The notes beneath the pieces were generated by a model. That model had not been told where the DNA came from. It worked only from the letters and a program-made list of their open reading frames with translations, and did not search any database. From JAWLAT01 sp041395325 (GTDB lineage: Bacteria; Pseudomonadota; Gammaproteobacteria; Xanthomonadales; SZUA-5): DNA of 39,343 bases. Shown piece by piece: positions 22,721-31,678 of this stretch (position 1 is its first letter; the number at the start of each line of letters is the position of its first letter). Position numbers and translations under genes: made by a program. The DNA lies in NCBI GenBank assembly GCA_041395325.1, contig JAWLAT010000039.1:1-39343 (forward strand). The letters are read 5' to 3'.

Positions 22721-23893
22721 ATGAGGAAGCAAGCGGCTCGGGGCGCGGTGGCATCCGTTCTCATCCTGTTGGCTGGCTGCAGTCCACCCGCCCCAACGCC
22801 GCCGCCAGAAGCGCCTGCAGCGCCGGGCGCGGCGACGCCTTCGACGGTGGTTCGGGTCTACAACTGGGAGGAATACATCGATCCCGAGGTATTGGCCGAA
22901 TTCACCGCCGAAACTGGCCTGCAGGTCGACTATCAGACCTTCCCTGGCAATGAGGATCTGCAGGCCCTGATCAACGCCGGTGAACCCTTTGCCGACGTGG
23001 TCTTTCCCACCGCCATCCCCTTTGGTCGCGAGCAGGTGCAGGCTCGCCAGCTCAGGCGCCTGCCCGATTCGGTTCGCAATCGCAGCGCCGAGCTGGATCC
23101 GAACATCGCCCGTGCGCTGCGGCGCGCCGATTCCACGGGCAGCTATCTGGTGCCTTATCTGTGGGGCACCACCGGAATTGGCTACAACGTCGACAAGGTA
23201 CGGGCCGCACTGGGACCGGACACCGACATCGAGACCTGGAAGATGGTCTTCGATCCTGCGTACACGGCCAGGCTGGCCGGCTGCGGCATCGGCATCCAGG
23301 CCGAGCGCACCGAGATCATCGCCGCGGCAATGATCTACTACGACCCCTCACAGACCGACGCGTCGCTGACCGAGTTCATCCTGGAACGCAGTCTGGCCAA
23401 GACCATCGAGCACGTGAAGTTCTTCGGCGGCAGCACCCGCATCATCGATGAGCTGGCCAGCGGCGAGATCTGCGTGGCTCTGGCCTGGTCCGGCGATGTG
23501 CAGCAGGCGGTCGATCGGGCCGAAGAAGAAGGCAATGGTCAGCGGGTGGCTTACATGATTCCGAAAGAGGGCGGCCTGGTCTGGATGGACGTGATGGCGA
23601 TGCCCGCCAACGCCCCCAACCCCGATGGCGGCGCCCGCTTCATCGAGTATCTGCTGCGGCCGACCGTGCAGGCGAAGATCTCCAACTTTGTTGCCTATGC
23701 CAGTGCCGTCCCGGCGGCCGAGCCGCTACTGGACGAAGCCATTCGCAGCAACCCGACGATCTATCCCAGCGATCAGGTTCGGCAACGCCTGTACAGCATT
23801 CCGGGGGTCTCCGAACGCAATCGCCAGACTCGCGACGAAGCCTTCGACGCCGTCGTCATGCCCTCGGGCAAATGGCATCCGGACGACGAATAG
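22721..23893 (+). CDS. PotD/PotF-like polyamine-type substrate-binding lipoprotein
   Basis: A 390-residue ABC-transporter binding protein. The signal peptide ends in LILLAGCSPP, a lipobox, and is followed by a proline/alanine linker. The mature protein opens VVRVYNWEEYIDPEVLAEF, the spermidine/putrescine-binding family start, and later has YLVPYLWGTTGIGYNVDKV and FIEYLLRPTVQAKISNFVAY. It should be an inner- or outer-membrane-tethered periplasmic receptor for polyamine-like or other small cations. No PotA, PotB or PotC is nearby, so its permease must be elsewhere or it has another role. ATG 22721 has GGGAG seven bases upstream. Confidence 0.88.
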   Translation: MRKQAARGAVASVLILLAGCSPPAPTPPPEAPAAPGAATPSTVVRVYNWEEYIDPEVLAEFTAETGLQVDYQTFPGNEDLQALINAGEPFADVVFPTAIPFGREQVQARQLRRLPDSVRNRSAELDPNIARALRRADSTGSYLVPYLWGTTGIGYNVDKVRAALGPDTDIETWKMVFDPAYTARLAGCGIGIQAERTEIIAAAMIYYDPSQTDASLTEFILERSLAKTIEHVKFFGGSTRIIDELASGEICVALAWSGDVQQAVDRAEEEGNGQRVAYMIPKEGGLVWMDVMAMPANAPNPDGGARFIEYLLRPTVQAKISNFVAYASAVPAAEPLLDEAIRSNPTIYPSDQVRQRLYSIPGVSERNRQTRDEAFDAVVMPSGKWHPDDE

Positions 23894-23901
23894 CCGCCCG
23901 G

Positions 23902-23922
23902 GCAGGGCCAGACGGGCCCTGC
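23902..23922. terminator. Hairpin between convergent genes, possible two-way terminator
   Basis: GCAGGGCC at 23902-23909 pairs perfectly with GGCCCTGC at 23915-23922 over a five-base loop. It lies in the 51-base gap between two gene ends. There is no clear T-run, so intrinsic termination is not certain. Confidence 0.45.
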
Positions 23923-23944
23923 GACGGCCCTCAGAGCGGGCCGC

Positions 23945-25087
23945 TCAGCGCGGTCCGTCGCAACTGAGCCTGAGCTTCAGCCGATCGGCAATGTCGCGCC
24001 AGTCGAAGGCGCTGAGCGCCTGATCGTCGTGGACCGCGTAGAACACGCCGTTGGGGAAGCGTTCGCTGCCGCTCTGATGTAGCCAGACACCATCAGTGTT
24101 GGCGGTGGTGCTGCCGGCGAAGGCGCCGATGTGCGCCAGACTCTGGCGGTCGAACAGATGAAAGACGCTGCGGTCCTTGTACTGGTCGGTGGCGATCCAG
24201 TAGCCGCTGCCATCGGCACACTGCCACAGGGCAATGCCTTCGGCCTGAGCGTGGAACCGATCGGCGCCGATGTCGCGACGGTAGCGCCGGTCGCTCAGGC
24301 CGTAATCGCGCAGGCGGGTACCGGTGGCGACGTCTTCTTCGGCAATCAACAGGCGATCATTGGCTACATCGCCCCACAGCGACTCCGGCACCCGGATCGC
24401 CCCGGCCGCATCGGTCGCGCCGAAGCTGCCCTGGTCGCTGACCGCCAGACCATCTGGGCCGACCGTCACCTGGAAGCGACGAAAGCGCTGGTCCAACTGG
24501 CTCAACGGCGGCAGGCGATCTTCGTCGGCCGGGTCCATCCAGGCATCGGAGACGATCACTTCGAGGGCCCCGTCGGTCAGTCCGTGCAGCCACAAGCCGT
24601 AGGGCTGCCGCAGCTGCTCACTGCCAAAGCTGCCCAGCGGGACCAGCTCCGGTAGTCGGAAGGCCTGGACGCGATGGTTGTCGCGCTCGACCACCAGTGC
24701 CAGATCCTCGTGGACGAAAATGCCGTTGGGCCGATCCAGCTGCCCGGCGCCTGATCCGGGCCCGCCGATCCGACGCAGCAGCGCGCCGTTGTCGCCGTCG
24801 TAGACGAGGATCTGGTCAGTACCCTTGCCAGTCGCCAACACCCAGGTACGGCCATCGGGTGCCCGCCAGGCCGCCGGTGAATCGACGTTGTCGGCCGGTG
24901 TGAGCGCGCTGACGAAAGCCTCGGGCACCGTGTGGAAGCGGACGTCGAAGTCAGTGGTCAGCGGATCGATGTCTTGAGCGTCGGGTTCGAACTGCGCCTC
25001 AGGCTGCGGAGCGCTGGCGCAGGCGGCCAGCAGGCCGGCAACCAGGAACAGGCTTGCGAGACGAACCGACAGTTGCGTGTTAGTCAT
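23945..25087 (-). CDS. Phytase-like beta-propeller lipoprotein, copy 1
   Basis: A 380-residue lipoprotein (lipobox LLAACASAP). It resembles beta-propeller phytases (PF02333): DNVDSPAAWRAPDGRTWVLA near the start, WGDVANDRLLIAEEDVATG, QAEGIALWQCADGSGYWIAT, then TDGVWL and FPNGVFYAVHDDQALSAFDW near the end. Such enzymes remove phosphate from phytate with calcium. The usual NNVDxR active-site stretch is not present; the equivalent place reads LDRPNGIFVHED, so activity and substrate are uncertain. It starts 14 bases after the TonB receptor stop, so it is co-transcribed with it. It is a clear paralogue of the gene at 27669. Confidence 0.75.
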   Translation of the reverse strand: MTNTQLSVRLASLFLVAGLLAACASAPQPEAQFEPDAQDIDPLTTDFDVRFHTVPEAFVSALTPADNVDSPAAWRAPDGRTWVLATGKGTDQILVYDGDNGALLRRIGGPGSGAGQLDRPNGIFVHEDLALVVERDNHRVQAFRLPELVPLGSFGSEQLRQPYGLWLHGLTDGALEVIVSDAWMDPADEDRLPPLSQLDQRFRRFQVTVGPDGLAVSDQGSFGATDAAGAIRVPESLWGDVANDRLLIAEEDVATGTRLRDYGLSDRRYRRDIGADRFHAQAEGIALWQCADGSGYWIATDQYKDRSVFHLFDRQSLAHIGAFAGSTTANTDGVWLHQSGSERFPNGVFYAVHDDQALSAFDWRDIADRLKLRLSCDGPR

Positions 25088-25101
25088 CTGCTGCGGCCCG
25101 T

Positions 25102-27423
25102 TCAGAAGGAAATACGACCAATGAGCTGGAACACCGGACCGGATTCCTCGGTCTCCAGTTCGAACTCGTCGTAGTCGCGGTCGATCTGGTCGCCGAGGGT
25201 GTCGAACTTGTCGAAGACCTCGTCCTTGCTGGCATCCAGCAGGTTGGAAGCGGTCAGACGCACCGTGGCGCGATCGCCGAAGCGCTTCTCGATGAAGACC
25301 TCCAGATCGCCGCCGTAGCGCGTGGTGACTTCCTCGGCCAGCACCCGGGCAAAGGCTTCGCCCTGCTTGCGATAGCTGGCGCCGAAGCTGGCACCCCAGC
25401 CGGGCAGGTCCTGGATGAAACCGAGGTTGTAGACATAGCGGGCCTGGTTGTTGAAGCGCCGCTCGCCCAGATCGTCGTCGACCTCGCTGTCCAGCCAGGC
25501 ATAGTTGGCGAACACGCCGGTGTACTCCAGCCCCAGCGCGTCCAGCGGCATCGACAGGTCAAACTCGAAGCCGTAGACGCTGCCATCGCCCACGTTGGCA
25601 GCCGTGTAGACGAAGCTGTCCGGATCGAACTCGGGGTAGCCCGGACTGCCGGGGCCGGCGCCCGGGTTCTCGTCCAGGAAGTCCTCGATGTCATCGGCGT
25701 AGTCGTCGAGTGATTCCTCGCTGGGCGCGCCGGTATTGACCAGCTCGATCAGATCCTGCACGTCGCGGTAGAACACGTTGAAGCCGACCACGCCGCGCCG
25801 GCCGATGCGGTGCTCGTAGCCCAGATCGAAGCCCCAGGCCGTTTCCGGGTCCAGCCGTGGGTTGCCGAAGAAGTCGTTGTCGCCGAACTCGCCGTCCAGC
25901 AACGTGGGATCGAGGAAGTCGAAGCTGGGCCGCCGCACGGTCCGGGCCACCGAGGCGGAGATGCGCTGCTGCTCGTCGAGCTCAAACTTCAGGTGTGCGC
26001 TGGGCAGCAGCTCGGCATAGTCATTGTCGACGCGTTGGCCATCGGCGCGAACGCTCACGTCGGTGTGTTCGTAGCGCAGGCCGGCCTCCCAGCTGAAGGC
26101 CTGGCCGCGGCCGGAGAACATCAGATAGGGATCGATGCGCTGCTCCTCGATTTCGCTGGCGAAGCGATCGAAGTCGCTGAATGGGGGCAAGGGTGCCCCT
26201 TCCTCGTCGGTGGCCACCTCGCTGACTTCGAGAACGAAGTCGCGCTGCTTGTCGTTGTAGTCCAGGCCCAATTCCATCTCGACACCATCGCCAACGCCGC
26301 GCACGTGGGCGAAACCCAGCGACCATTCGCGGTCTTCCAGATCCTCCAACTCGCGTTCGCCCTCGAGTTCATCGAAGGACGGCGGCGTGTCGTCATCGTC
26401 GTAGCCCGTTTCGACCTCGGTGTTGACGATGTCATCGGTGAAGCTGGCCCAGCCGGCGTCGATCTCGTTGCGGCCACCCAGGGCGTCGAAGGCATAACTG
26501 GCCTCGACCGCATAGTTGCGGGTGTCGATGTCCTCGAACTGATCGTTTTCCGACAGCAGATGGTCGCGCGAGGTCGAGTTGCGGTCGTTGTATTCCAGCG
26601 AGCGCTCGGTCTCTTCGCGCTCGGTGCGCACGGCCAGCGCGCTGAAGGAGAAGCGGTCCTCGCCGATGTCGGTGGTGTAGGACAGATTGGCCGAGTAGTC
26701 GGTGCCGTCGCGAATGTCGGACTGGTCTTCACGATTGTCCAGCTCACCGCCGGGCTCGTCGAAACGCAGACTGAGTTTCTGCTTGGGGTTGTAGCGGCCC
26801 TGCACGTTGACACCGCCAAGCAATCGACCACCGCCGAACTCGCCGCCGGCCACCGCACCGAAGGTGCCCTTGGTCTCGCCATCACGGAAGTTCAGCGCGC
26901 CGGCGCGCACATAGGCGCCGTCGAACTCATAGGCATCGCGCAGCACGATATTCAATGCGCCAGCGACAGCGTCACCGGAACGGTTGGCACTGGGGCTGCG
27001 GACGATCTCGATGCGATCGACCAGCTCGGCCGGGATCCGATCGACGAAGAAGGAGCGGTCCAACCCGCCGCCAGGCACCCGTTTGCCGTTGATCAGGATC
27101 TGCGTGTAGCCCGGGTCCAACCCGCGCAGCTGCACGGCATCGAACTCGAGGATGTCGGAGACGAAGCCCACTCCGGGTACGCGCTTGAGCATGTCGCCGA
27201 CGGTCAGCGGCTCGAAACGCTGGAAGTACTCCAGGTCATAGACCAGCACCGGCGCCGTGCTGTCGCTGCGGTCGCGGTAGGCGATCTCGCCCTGCACCAC
27301 GATCGCGTCCAAACCGCGCAGTTCGCCATCGCCGGCCGTCTCGGCCCAGCTCAGCGGCGACAGGGCCAGTCCGATGGCCAGGGACAGGGTTTGGCGACGC
27401 CAGGGGCGTGTTGACATGGGCAT
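25102..27423 (-). CDS. TonB-dependent outer-membrane receptor
   Basis: A 773-residue receptor. A signal peptide (cleavage near SWAETA) is followed by a plug domain with LTVGDMLKRVPGVGFVSDIL, AVQLRGLDPGYTQILINGKR and VDRIEIVRSPSANRSGDAVA. The long beta-barrel ends in the terminal phenylalanine IGRISF required for assembly. Several extracellular loops are strongly acidic, for example about residues 335-365. The 245 bases upstream (27424-27668) contain no gene I can support and must hold its promoter. Phytase-like genes on both sides suggest uptake of an organic phosphate or metal-phosphate complex. ATG 27417 is an equally possible start. Confidence 0.93.
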   Translation of the reverse strand: MPMSTRPWRRQTLSLAIGLALSPLSWAETAGDGELRGLDAIVVQGEIAYRDRSDSTAPVLVYDLEYFQRFEPLTVGDMLKRVPGVGFVSDILEFDAVQLRGLDPGYTQILINGKRVPGGGLDRSFFVDRIPAELVDRIEIVRSPSANRSGDAVAGALNIVLRDAYEFDGAYVRAGALNFRDGETKGTFGAVAGGEFGGGRLLGGVNVQGRYNPKQKLSLRFDEPGGELDNREDQSDIRDGTDYSANLSYTTDIGEDRFSFSALAVRTEREETERSLEYNDRNSTSRDHLLSENDQFEDIDTRNYAVEASYAFDALGGRNEIDAGWASFTDDIVNTEVETGYDDDDTPPSFDELEGERELEDLEDREWSLGFAHVRGVGDGVEMELGLDYNDKQRDFVLEVSEVATDEEGAPLPPFSDFDRFASEIEEQRIDPYLMFSGRGQAFSWEAGLRYEHTDVSVRADGQRVDNDYAELLPSAHLKFELDEQQRISASVARTVRRPSFDFLDPTLLDGEFGDNDFFGNPRLDPETAWGFDLGYEHRIGRRGVVGFNVFYRDVQDLIELVNTGAPSEESLDDYADDIEDFLDENPGAGPGSPGYPEFDPDSFVYTAANVGDGSVYGFEFDLSMPLDALGLEYTGVFANYAWLDSEVDDDLGERRFNNQARYVYNLGFIQDLPGWGASFGASYRKQGEAFARVLAEEVTTRYGGDLEVFIEKRFGDRATVRLTASNLLDASKDEVFDKFDTLGDQIDRDYDEFELETEESGPVFQLIGRISF

Positions 27424-27668
27424 GGGCTGACTCGGTCGACTCCGGGAAGCCCGCCGTTGTAGGTCGCCGAGATGACAGCGGCTTGACGCGCGCTTGACGC
27501 TTCCGCGTCGAGTGCCGCGCGGCAGCGGTGATTCAGGGCGGCATCGGGCGCAAGCTCGCGCGCAGAGGCCAAGGGTCCGGACGCGGCGCAGTCAGCTCGA
27601 TCGCCATGCAGTTGGGAGGGGAACCGGTGCTCGGAACGAACGCCACTCAACCCGAATTCTCGACCTCG

Positions 27669-28760
27669 CTACTCACAGGCCTGCCGTAGCCCCAATGCTG
27701 CAGCCACATCGCGCCAGTCGAAGGCGCTGAGCGCCTGATCATCGTGGACCGCGTAGAAGACCCCGGCCGGGAAGCGCTCGGTGCCGGTCTGCTGCAGCCA
27801 GATGCCGTCGGTATTGGCGGTGCGCGGGCTGGCGAAGCTGCCCTGATGGGTCAGCTGTTGCCGATCAAATACGTGGAAGTCGCTGCGCGTGGGGCCCTGA
27901 TCGGTCAGGATCCAGTAGCCGCTGCCATCGGCGCAGGCCCACAGCGCGATACCCTCGGCCTGGCTGCGCAGCAAGCCGCGTCCCAGATCCTGGCCGCGAT
28001 AGCGTCCCTGCAAGTCATACAGCTTGACCCGGGTGCCGTCGCTGGCGTCTTCCTCGGCCAGCAGCAGGCGATCGTGGGCGGGATCGCCCCACAGCGACTC
28101 GGTGATGCGGATGGCGCCAGCGGCATCGGTGGCGCCGAAGTGGCCGCGCGATTCCACGCTCAGGCCATTGCCCTCCAACTGCAGTCCGAAGCGGGCGAAG
28201 CGTCGGTCCAGCGTGGCCAGTGGCGGCACCACATCAAACTGCTCGCCGTCCATGTAGCTGTCGGAGACGAACACCTCATAACCATCGCCCTCGCGCCGCA
28301 CCCACAGTCCGTAGGGCGCGCGCAGCTCGGTCTGACCAAAGCTGCCCAGCGAAATCAGCTCGGGCAGCCGCAGCACCTGAATGCGATGGTTGTCACGCTC
28401 GGCGACCAGTACCAGGTTGTCGATGACGAAGATGCCGTTGGGGCGATTGAAATCGCCGGCACCGCGGCCGAGGCCGCCGACGCGGCGCAGCAACTGGCCG
28501 CTGTCGCCGTCGAAAAGCAGCAGCACATGACTGTGCTTGGCGGTGAGCAGAACCCAGTGCTGGCCCTGCGGACCGAGCCAGCTGGCCGGGGAATCGACGT
28601 TGTCTTCGGCGTAGGACGCGCTCTGCCAGGCCTCCGCCACCAGGACGGTTTCGCTTCCGCCTTCGGTCACCACGGAGCTGGCGCAGCCGAACAGCAGCAG
28701 GCCGCTGAGTGCGACCAGCCAGCGCCAGCATGTTGCACCCCGCTCAGCGGTCATCGACAT
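27669..28760 (-). CDS. Phytase-like beta-propeller lipoprotein, copy 2
   Basis: A 363-residue paralogue of the protein at 23945, with a lipobox SGLLLFGCASSV. The shared landmarks are DNVDSPASWLGPQGQHWVLL, WGDPAHDRLLLAEEDASDG, QAEGIALWACADGSGYWILT, TDGIWL and FPAGVFYAVHDDQALSAFDW. As in copy 1, the NNVDxR stretch of true beta-propeller phytases reads FNRPNGIFVIDN. I chose ATG 28760 because AAGGA lies seven bases upstream; the ATG six bases earlier almost touches that site. It is upstream of the TonB receptor on the same strand, so all three may respond to one signal. Confidence 0.75.
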   Translation of the reverse strand: MSMTAERGATCWRWLVALSGLLLFGCASSVVTEGGSETVLVAEAWQSASYAEDNVDSPASWLGPQGQHWVLLTAKHSHVLLLFDGDSGQLLRRVGGLGRGAGDFNRPNGIFVIDNLVLVAERDNHRIQVLRLPELISLGSFGQTELRAPYGLWVRREGDGYEVFVSDSYMDGEQFDVVPPLATLDRRFARFGLQLEGNGLSVESRGHFGATDAAGAIRITESLWGDPAHDRLLLAEEDASDGTRVKLYDLQGRYRGQDLGRGLLRSQAEGIALWACADGSGYWILTDQGPTRSDFHVFDRQQLTHQGSFASPRTANTDGIWLQQTGTERFPAGVFYAVHDDQALSAFDWRDVAAALGLRQACE

Positions 28761-28851
28761 CCCCATTCCTTAGCCCGGGCGGCAGAGTAGCAAAGGCCCA
28801 ACCGCCGGGCCGTGGTGACCTATCATCGCCGGCCAGAACCGGAGTCCGCTA

Positions 28852-30630
28852 ATGCTGCACGAACTGGGCAATATCCTGATCCTGCTGGCCGCGGCGGTGA
28901 TCGCCGTGCCGATTGCCAAGAAGTTGCGGCTGGGCGCCGTGCTGGGCTATCTGGTCGCCGGTCTGATCATCGGCCCCTTCGCCCTCGGACTGATTCGCAC
29001 GCCAGAGGAAGTGCTGGAGCTGTCCGAGCTGGGCGTGGTGATGCTGTTGTTCGTCATCGGGCTGGAACTGTCGCCACAGCGGTTGTGGCTGTTGCGACGC
29101 AGCGTCTTCGGTGTCGGTGCGCTGCAGGTGGGCAGCGCGTTGCTGCCGCTCGCGCTGATCGGCTGGTGGCTGGGCCTGGGAATGGTGGCCGCGGCGGTGG
29201 CGGCTTTCGGTCTGGCCTTGTCCAGTACCGCCTTCGTGTTGCAGATCCTGGCCGAGCGCAATGAGCTGACCGCCGAGCATGGCCGCAGCGCCTTTGGCGT
29301 GCTGCTGTTCCAGGATCTGATCGCGGTGCCGGTGCTGGCCTTGTTGCCGTTGGCCGGCAGCGGCTCGAGCAGCGGCCTGGACTGGACCGAAGTCGGTCAA
29401 GTGCTGGGGGCGATCGCCATCGTCATGCTGGCCGGCCGTTTCCTCTCGCGACCCTTGTTCCGGCTGGTGGCGCGAGCGCGCAGTACCGAGGTGTTCACTG
29501 CTGCGTCGCTGCTGGTGGTGCTTGGCACCGCTGCGCTGATGCACGCGGTGGGTTTGTCGATGGCGCTGGGCGCCTTCCTGGCCGGTGTGCTGCTGGCCAA
29601 CAGCGAATACCGCCACGAACTCGAAGCCCACGTCGAACCCTTCAAGGGCCTGCTGCTGGGCCTGTTCTTCCTCGCCGTAGGCATGAACATCGATCTGCGT
29701 CTGCTCAGTGAGCGCCCACTGGCGGTGCTGACGCTGATGCTGGGTTTCCTGCTGCTCAAGTTCGCCATGCTCGGCCTGCTGGCCTGGCGGCTGAAACTGC
29801 GTCGCACTGGCGCGCTGATGTTCGTCGCGTTGCTGGCACCGGGTGGCGAATTCGCCTTCGTCGTCTACCAGCAGGCCCAGGCCAACGGCGTGCTGCCAGT
29901 GGCCATCGCCGATCTGCTGACGCTGGCGGTGGCGCTGTCGATGGCCGCCACACCGTTGCTGGTGCTGCTGGTCGAAGCCTGGATCGCCCGCCGCCAGGCC
30001 GAAGCCACGCCGCGCCCGGATGACGTCATTGACAATGAGCGCCCGCAGGTGGTGATTGCCGGATTCGGTCGGGTAGGCCAGATCATCGGCCGCATCCTCA
30101 AGGCCAAGGAGATCTGTTTCGTCGCCATCGATCCGGACACCAACCAGGTCGATTTGTCGCGACGTTTCGGCAACAAGATCTACTACGGCGATCCCTCCCG
30201 CGCCGAACTGCTGCGCGCAGCCGGCGCCGAGCAGGCGCGGATGTTCATCCTCGCTGTCGATGATCCGGCCGCCAGCGTGCGCATCGCCGGCACCGTGCGG
30301 CGCAACTTCCCGGATCTGCCCATCCTGGCCCGGGCCCGCAACCGCCAGCACGCCTTCGCGCTGATGGATCTGGGCATCACCCGGGTCATCCGCGAGACGC
30401 TGCACTCCTCGCTGTGGATGTCGCGACAGCTGCTCGAAGCGCTGGGGCTCGATGCCGCAGAGGCGCTCCAGCACACCGAGCGTTTCCGCGTCCACGACGA
30501 ACAATTGCTGTCGCAACAGCAGCTGGTGCATGGCGATGAGGCCAAGCTGATGCAGACCACGATGGAGGCGCGCGAGGAACTGGCGCGGCTGTTCGAGGCC
30601 GATCGCCGCTCGGAACCCACCGGCAGCTGA
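28852..30630 (+). CDS. Kef-type potassium/proton antiporter (CPA2) with TrkA-N domain
   Basis: A 592-residue inner-membrane protein. About twelve helices fill residues 1-380, with GYLVAGLIIGPFALGLI, FVIGLELSPQRLWLLRR and FGVLLFQDLIAVPVLALLPL, all CPA2 hallmarks; QD in LLFQDLIAVP is the usual ion-site motif. The C-terminal TrkA-N domain has VVIAGFGRVGQIIGRIL, an NAD-binding GxGxxG, and ends with a MDLGITRVIRETLHSS regulatory helix region. KefB/KefC export potassium when electrophile-glutathione adducts form. No KefF/KefG partner is adjacent. A TATCAT -10-like hexamer lies at 28821-28826. Confidence 0.93.
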   Translation: MLHELGNILILLAAAVIAVPIAKKLRLGAVLGYLVAGLIIGPFALGLIRTPEEVLELSELGVVMLLFVIGLELSPQRLWLLRRSVFGVGALQVGSALLPLALIGWWLGLGMVAAAVAAFGLALSSTAFVLQILAERNELTAEHGRSAFGVLLFQDLIAVPVLALLPLAGSGSSSGLDWTEVGQVLGAIAIVMLAGRFLSRPLFRLVARARSTEVFTAASLLVVLGTAALMHAVGLSMALGAFLAGVLLANSEYRHELEAHVEPFKGLLLGLFFLAVGMNIDLRLLSERPLAVLTLMLGFLLLKFAMLGLLAWRLKLRRTGALMFVALLAPGGEFAFVVYQQAQANGVLPVAIADLLTLAVALSMAATPLLVLLVEAWIARRQAEATPRPDDVIDNERPQVVIAGFGRVGQIIGRILKAKEICFVAIDPDTNQVDLSRRFGNKIYYGDPSRAELLRAAGAEQARMFILAVDDPAASVRIAGTVRRNFPDLPILARARNRQHAFALMDLGITRVIRETLHSSLWMSRQLLEALGLDAAEALQHTERFRVHDEQLLSQQQLVHGDEAKLMQTTMEAREELARLFEADRRSEPTGS

Positions 30631-30705
30631 GCGAGCGCTGGCAGGCGGTCGGGCTGCGCCGGCAAAGGCGATATGCTTGCGCCATTCCATCCAGTGCCTG
30701 CCGCC

Positions 30706-31152
30706 ATGAATCACAACCGCCTGCTCCTGCCCGCGATCCTGGTGGCGCTGCATGCCGCCGCTCTGTCGGCTCAGACCGAAACGGACGCCGGTGCTGCCGA
30801 CGCCGCGGCAAGCACGAGCACCGATGTGGCCGAGGATCTGCCCGAGCTGGCGCCGGCTCCGGCGCCGCCGCCACTGGATCTGAACGATCTGCCGCCGAAA
30901 GCCGAGCCGCATGACGCGCTGGTGCCGGAGATCACGATTCGCACCAGCGAGGAAGGTCATCGCGTGGAGGAATACCGAGAGAACGGCCGTCTGCTCTATG
31001 TGCGGGTGGTGCCGGTCAAGGGCGTCCCCTACACCCTGATCGACGCCGATGGCGACGGAGAAGTGGATCGTCCACGACCGATGAGCAATGAGGTGCTGCC
31101 GGTCTTCTACGACCTGCGCGATCTGACGCCGAAGGGGAAGGACGGTGACTGA
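30706..31152 (+). CDS. DUF2782 exported protein
   Basis: A 148-residue protein with a signal peptide cleaved near ALSAQTE. A low-complexity alanine/proline linker (about 20-65) precedes a small beta domain: PEITIRTSEEGHRVEEYREN, then GRLLYVRVVPVKGVPYTLID and DADGDGEVD. This is the DUF2782 pattern found in many gammaproteobacteria; no function is established. The start ATG 30706 begins directly with a basic-hydrophobic signal peptide, whereas the earlier in-frame ATG adds residues with no such pattern. It overlaps the next gene by eight bases. Confidence 0.85.
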   Translation: MNHNRLLLPAILVALHAAALSAQTETDAGAADAAASTSTDVAEDLPELAPAPAPPPLDLNDLPPKAEPHDALVPEITIRTSEEGHRVEEYRENGRLLYVRVVPVKGVPYTLIDADGDGEVDRPRPMSNEVLPVFYDLRDLTPKGKDGD

Positions 31153-31672
31153 GCGCGCGCTGCTGCTGGCACTGCTGTGGTTGGCAGCCGTTCGGCCGGC
31201 GGCGGCCGAGGTGCTGGACCAGACTGGCGCCGGCTTCACGTTGTCCAACACCGTGACGGTCGCGGTGTCGCCGCAACAGGCCTTTGACGCACTCGTTGAT
31301 GCGGTCGACCAGTGGTGGCCAAAGGATCACAGCTGGTGGGGTCAGGAAGGGCGCTTCCGCATCGAGGCGCGCGCGGGCGGCTGTTTCTGCGAACGTTCCG
31401 GTCAGCGCGAAGCCCAGCACATGCGTGTGATCTTCGTCGATCCAGGCAAGCTGCTGCGGCTCGAAGGCGGGCTGGGACCGTTGCAGGGCATGGGCTTGAG
31501 CGGTGTCATGGACTGGCGTCTGGCGGCCACCGACGACGGTGGCACCACGATCACGCTGTGGTATCGCGCCGGTGGCTACACGCCCGAGCCCCTGGGTGAT
31601 TTCGTCGCCATCGTCGATCAGGTGCAGGCGCAGCAGCTGGGCGCGCTGGCCAGCCATCTCGACAAGCCCTGA
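31145..31672 (+). CDS. Exported SRPBCC-fold protein
   Basis: A 175-residue protein with a signal peptide (LLALLWLAAVRPAAAEV). The mature part has the START/SRPBCC shape: VSPQQAFDALVDAVDQWWP, then RIEARAGGCFCERSGQREAQ, VDPGKLLRLEGGLGPLQGMG and TTITLWYRAGGY. These proteins bind hydrophobic ligands. The GTG start overlaps the DUF2782 gene, and the stop is six bases before the TRAP small permease, so it is part of the same transcript. Export is unusual for this fold, which is mostly cytoplasmic. Confidence 0.82.
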   Translation: MTERALLLALLWLAAVRPAAAEVLDQTGAGFTLSNTVTVAVSPQQAFDALVDAVDQWWPKDHSWWGQEGRFRIEARAGGCFCERSGQREAQHMRVIFVDPGKLLRLEGGLGPLQGMGLSGVMDWRLAATDDGGTTITLWYRAGGYTPEPLGDFVAIVDQVQAQQLGALASHLDKP

Positions 31673-31678
31673 GTTCAA

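Noticed and set aside
25810..27414. A 534-residue plus-strand frame opposite the TonB receptor
   Set aside because: The minus strand encodes a full receptor with plug motifs and terminal phenylalanine; the opposite frame is a composition artefact.
27424..27668. A small gene between the TonB receptor and the second phytase-like gene
   Set aside because: The only open frame there overlaps the receptor start and lacks a ribosome site and protein-like composition. I see nothing definite in this gap.
28849..31251. An 800-residue minus-strand frame opposite the Kef-type gene
   Set aside because: It crosses three plus-strand genes with clear families and has low-complexity Q/H/R composition.
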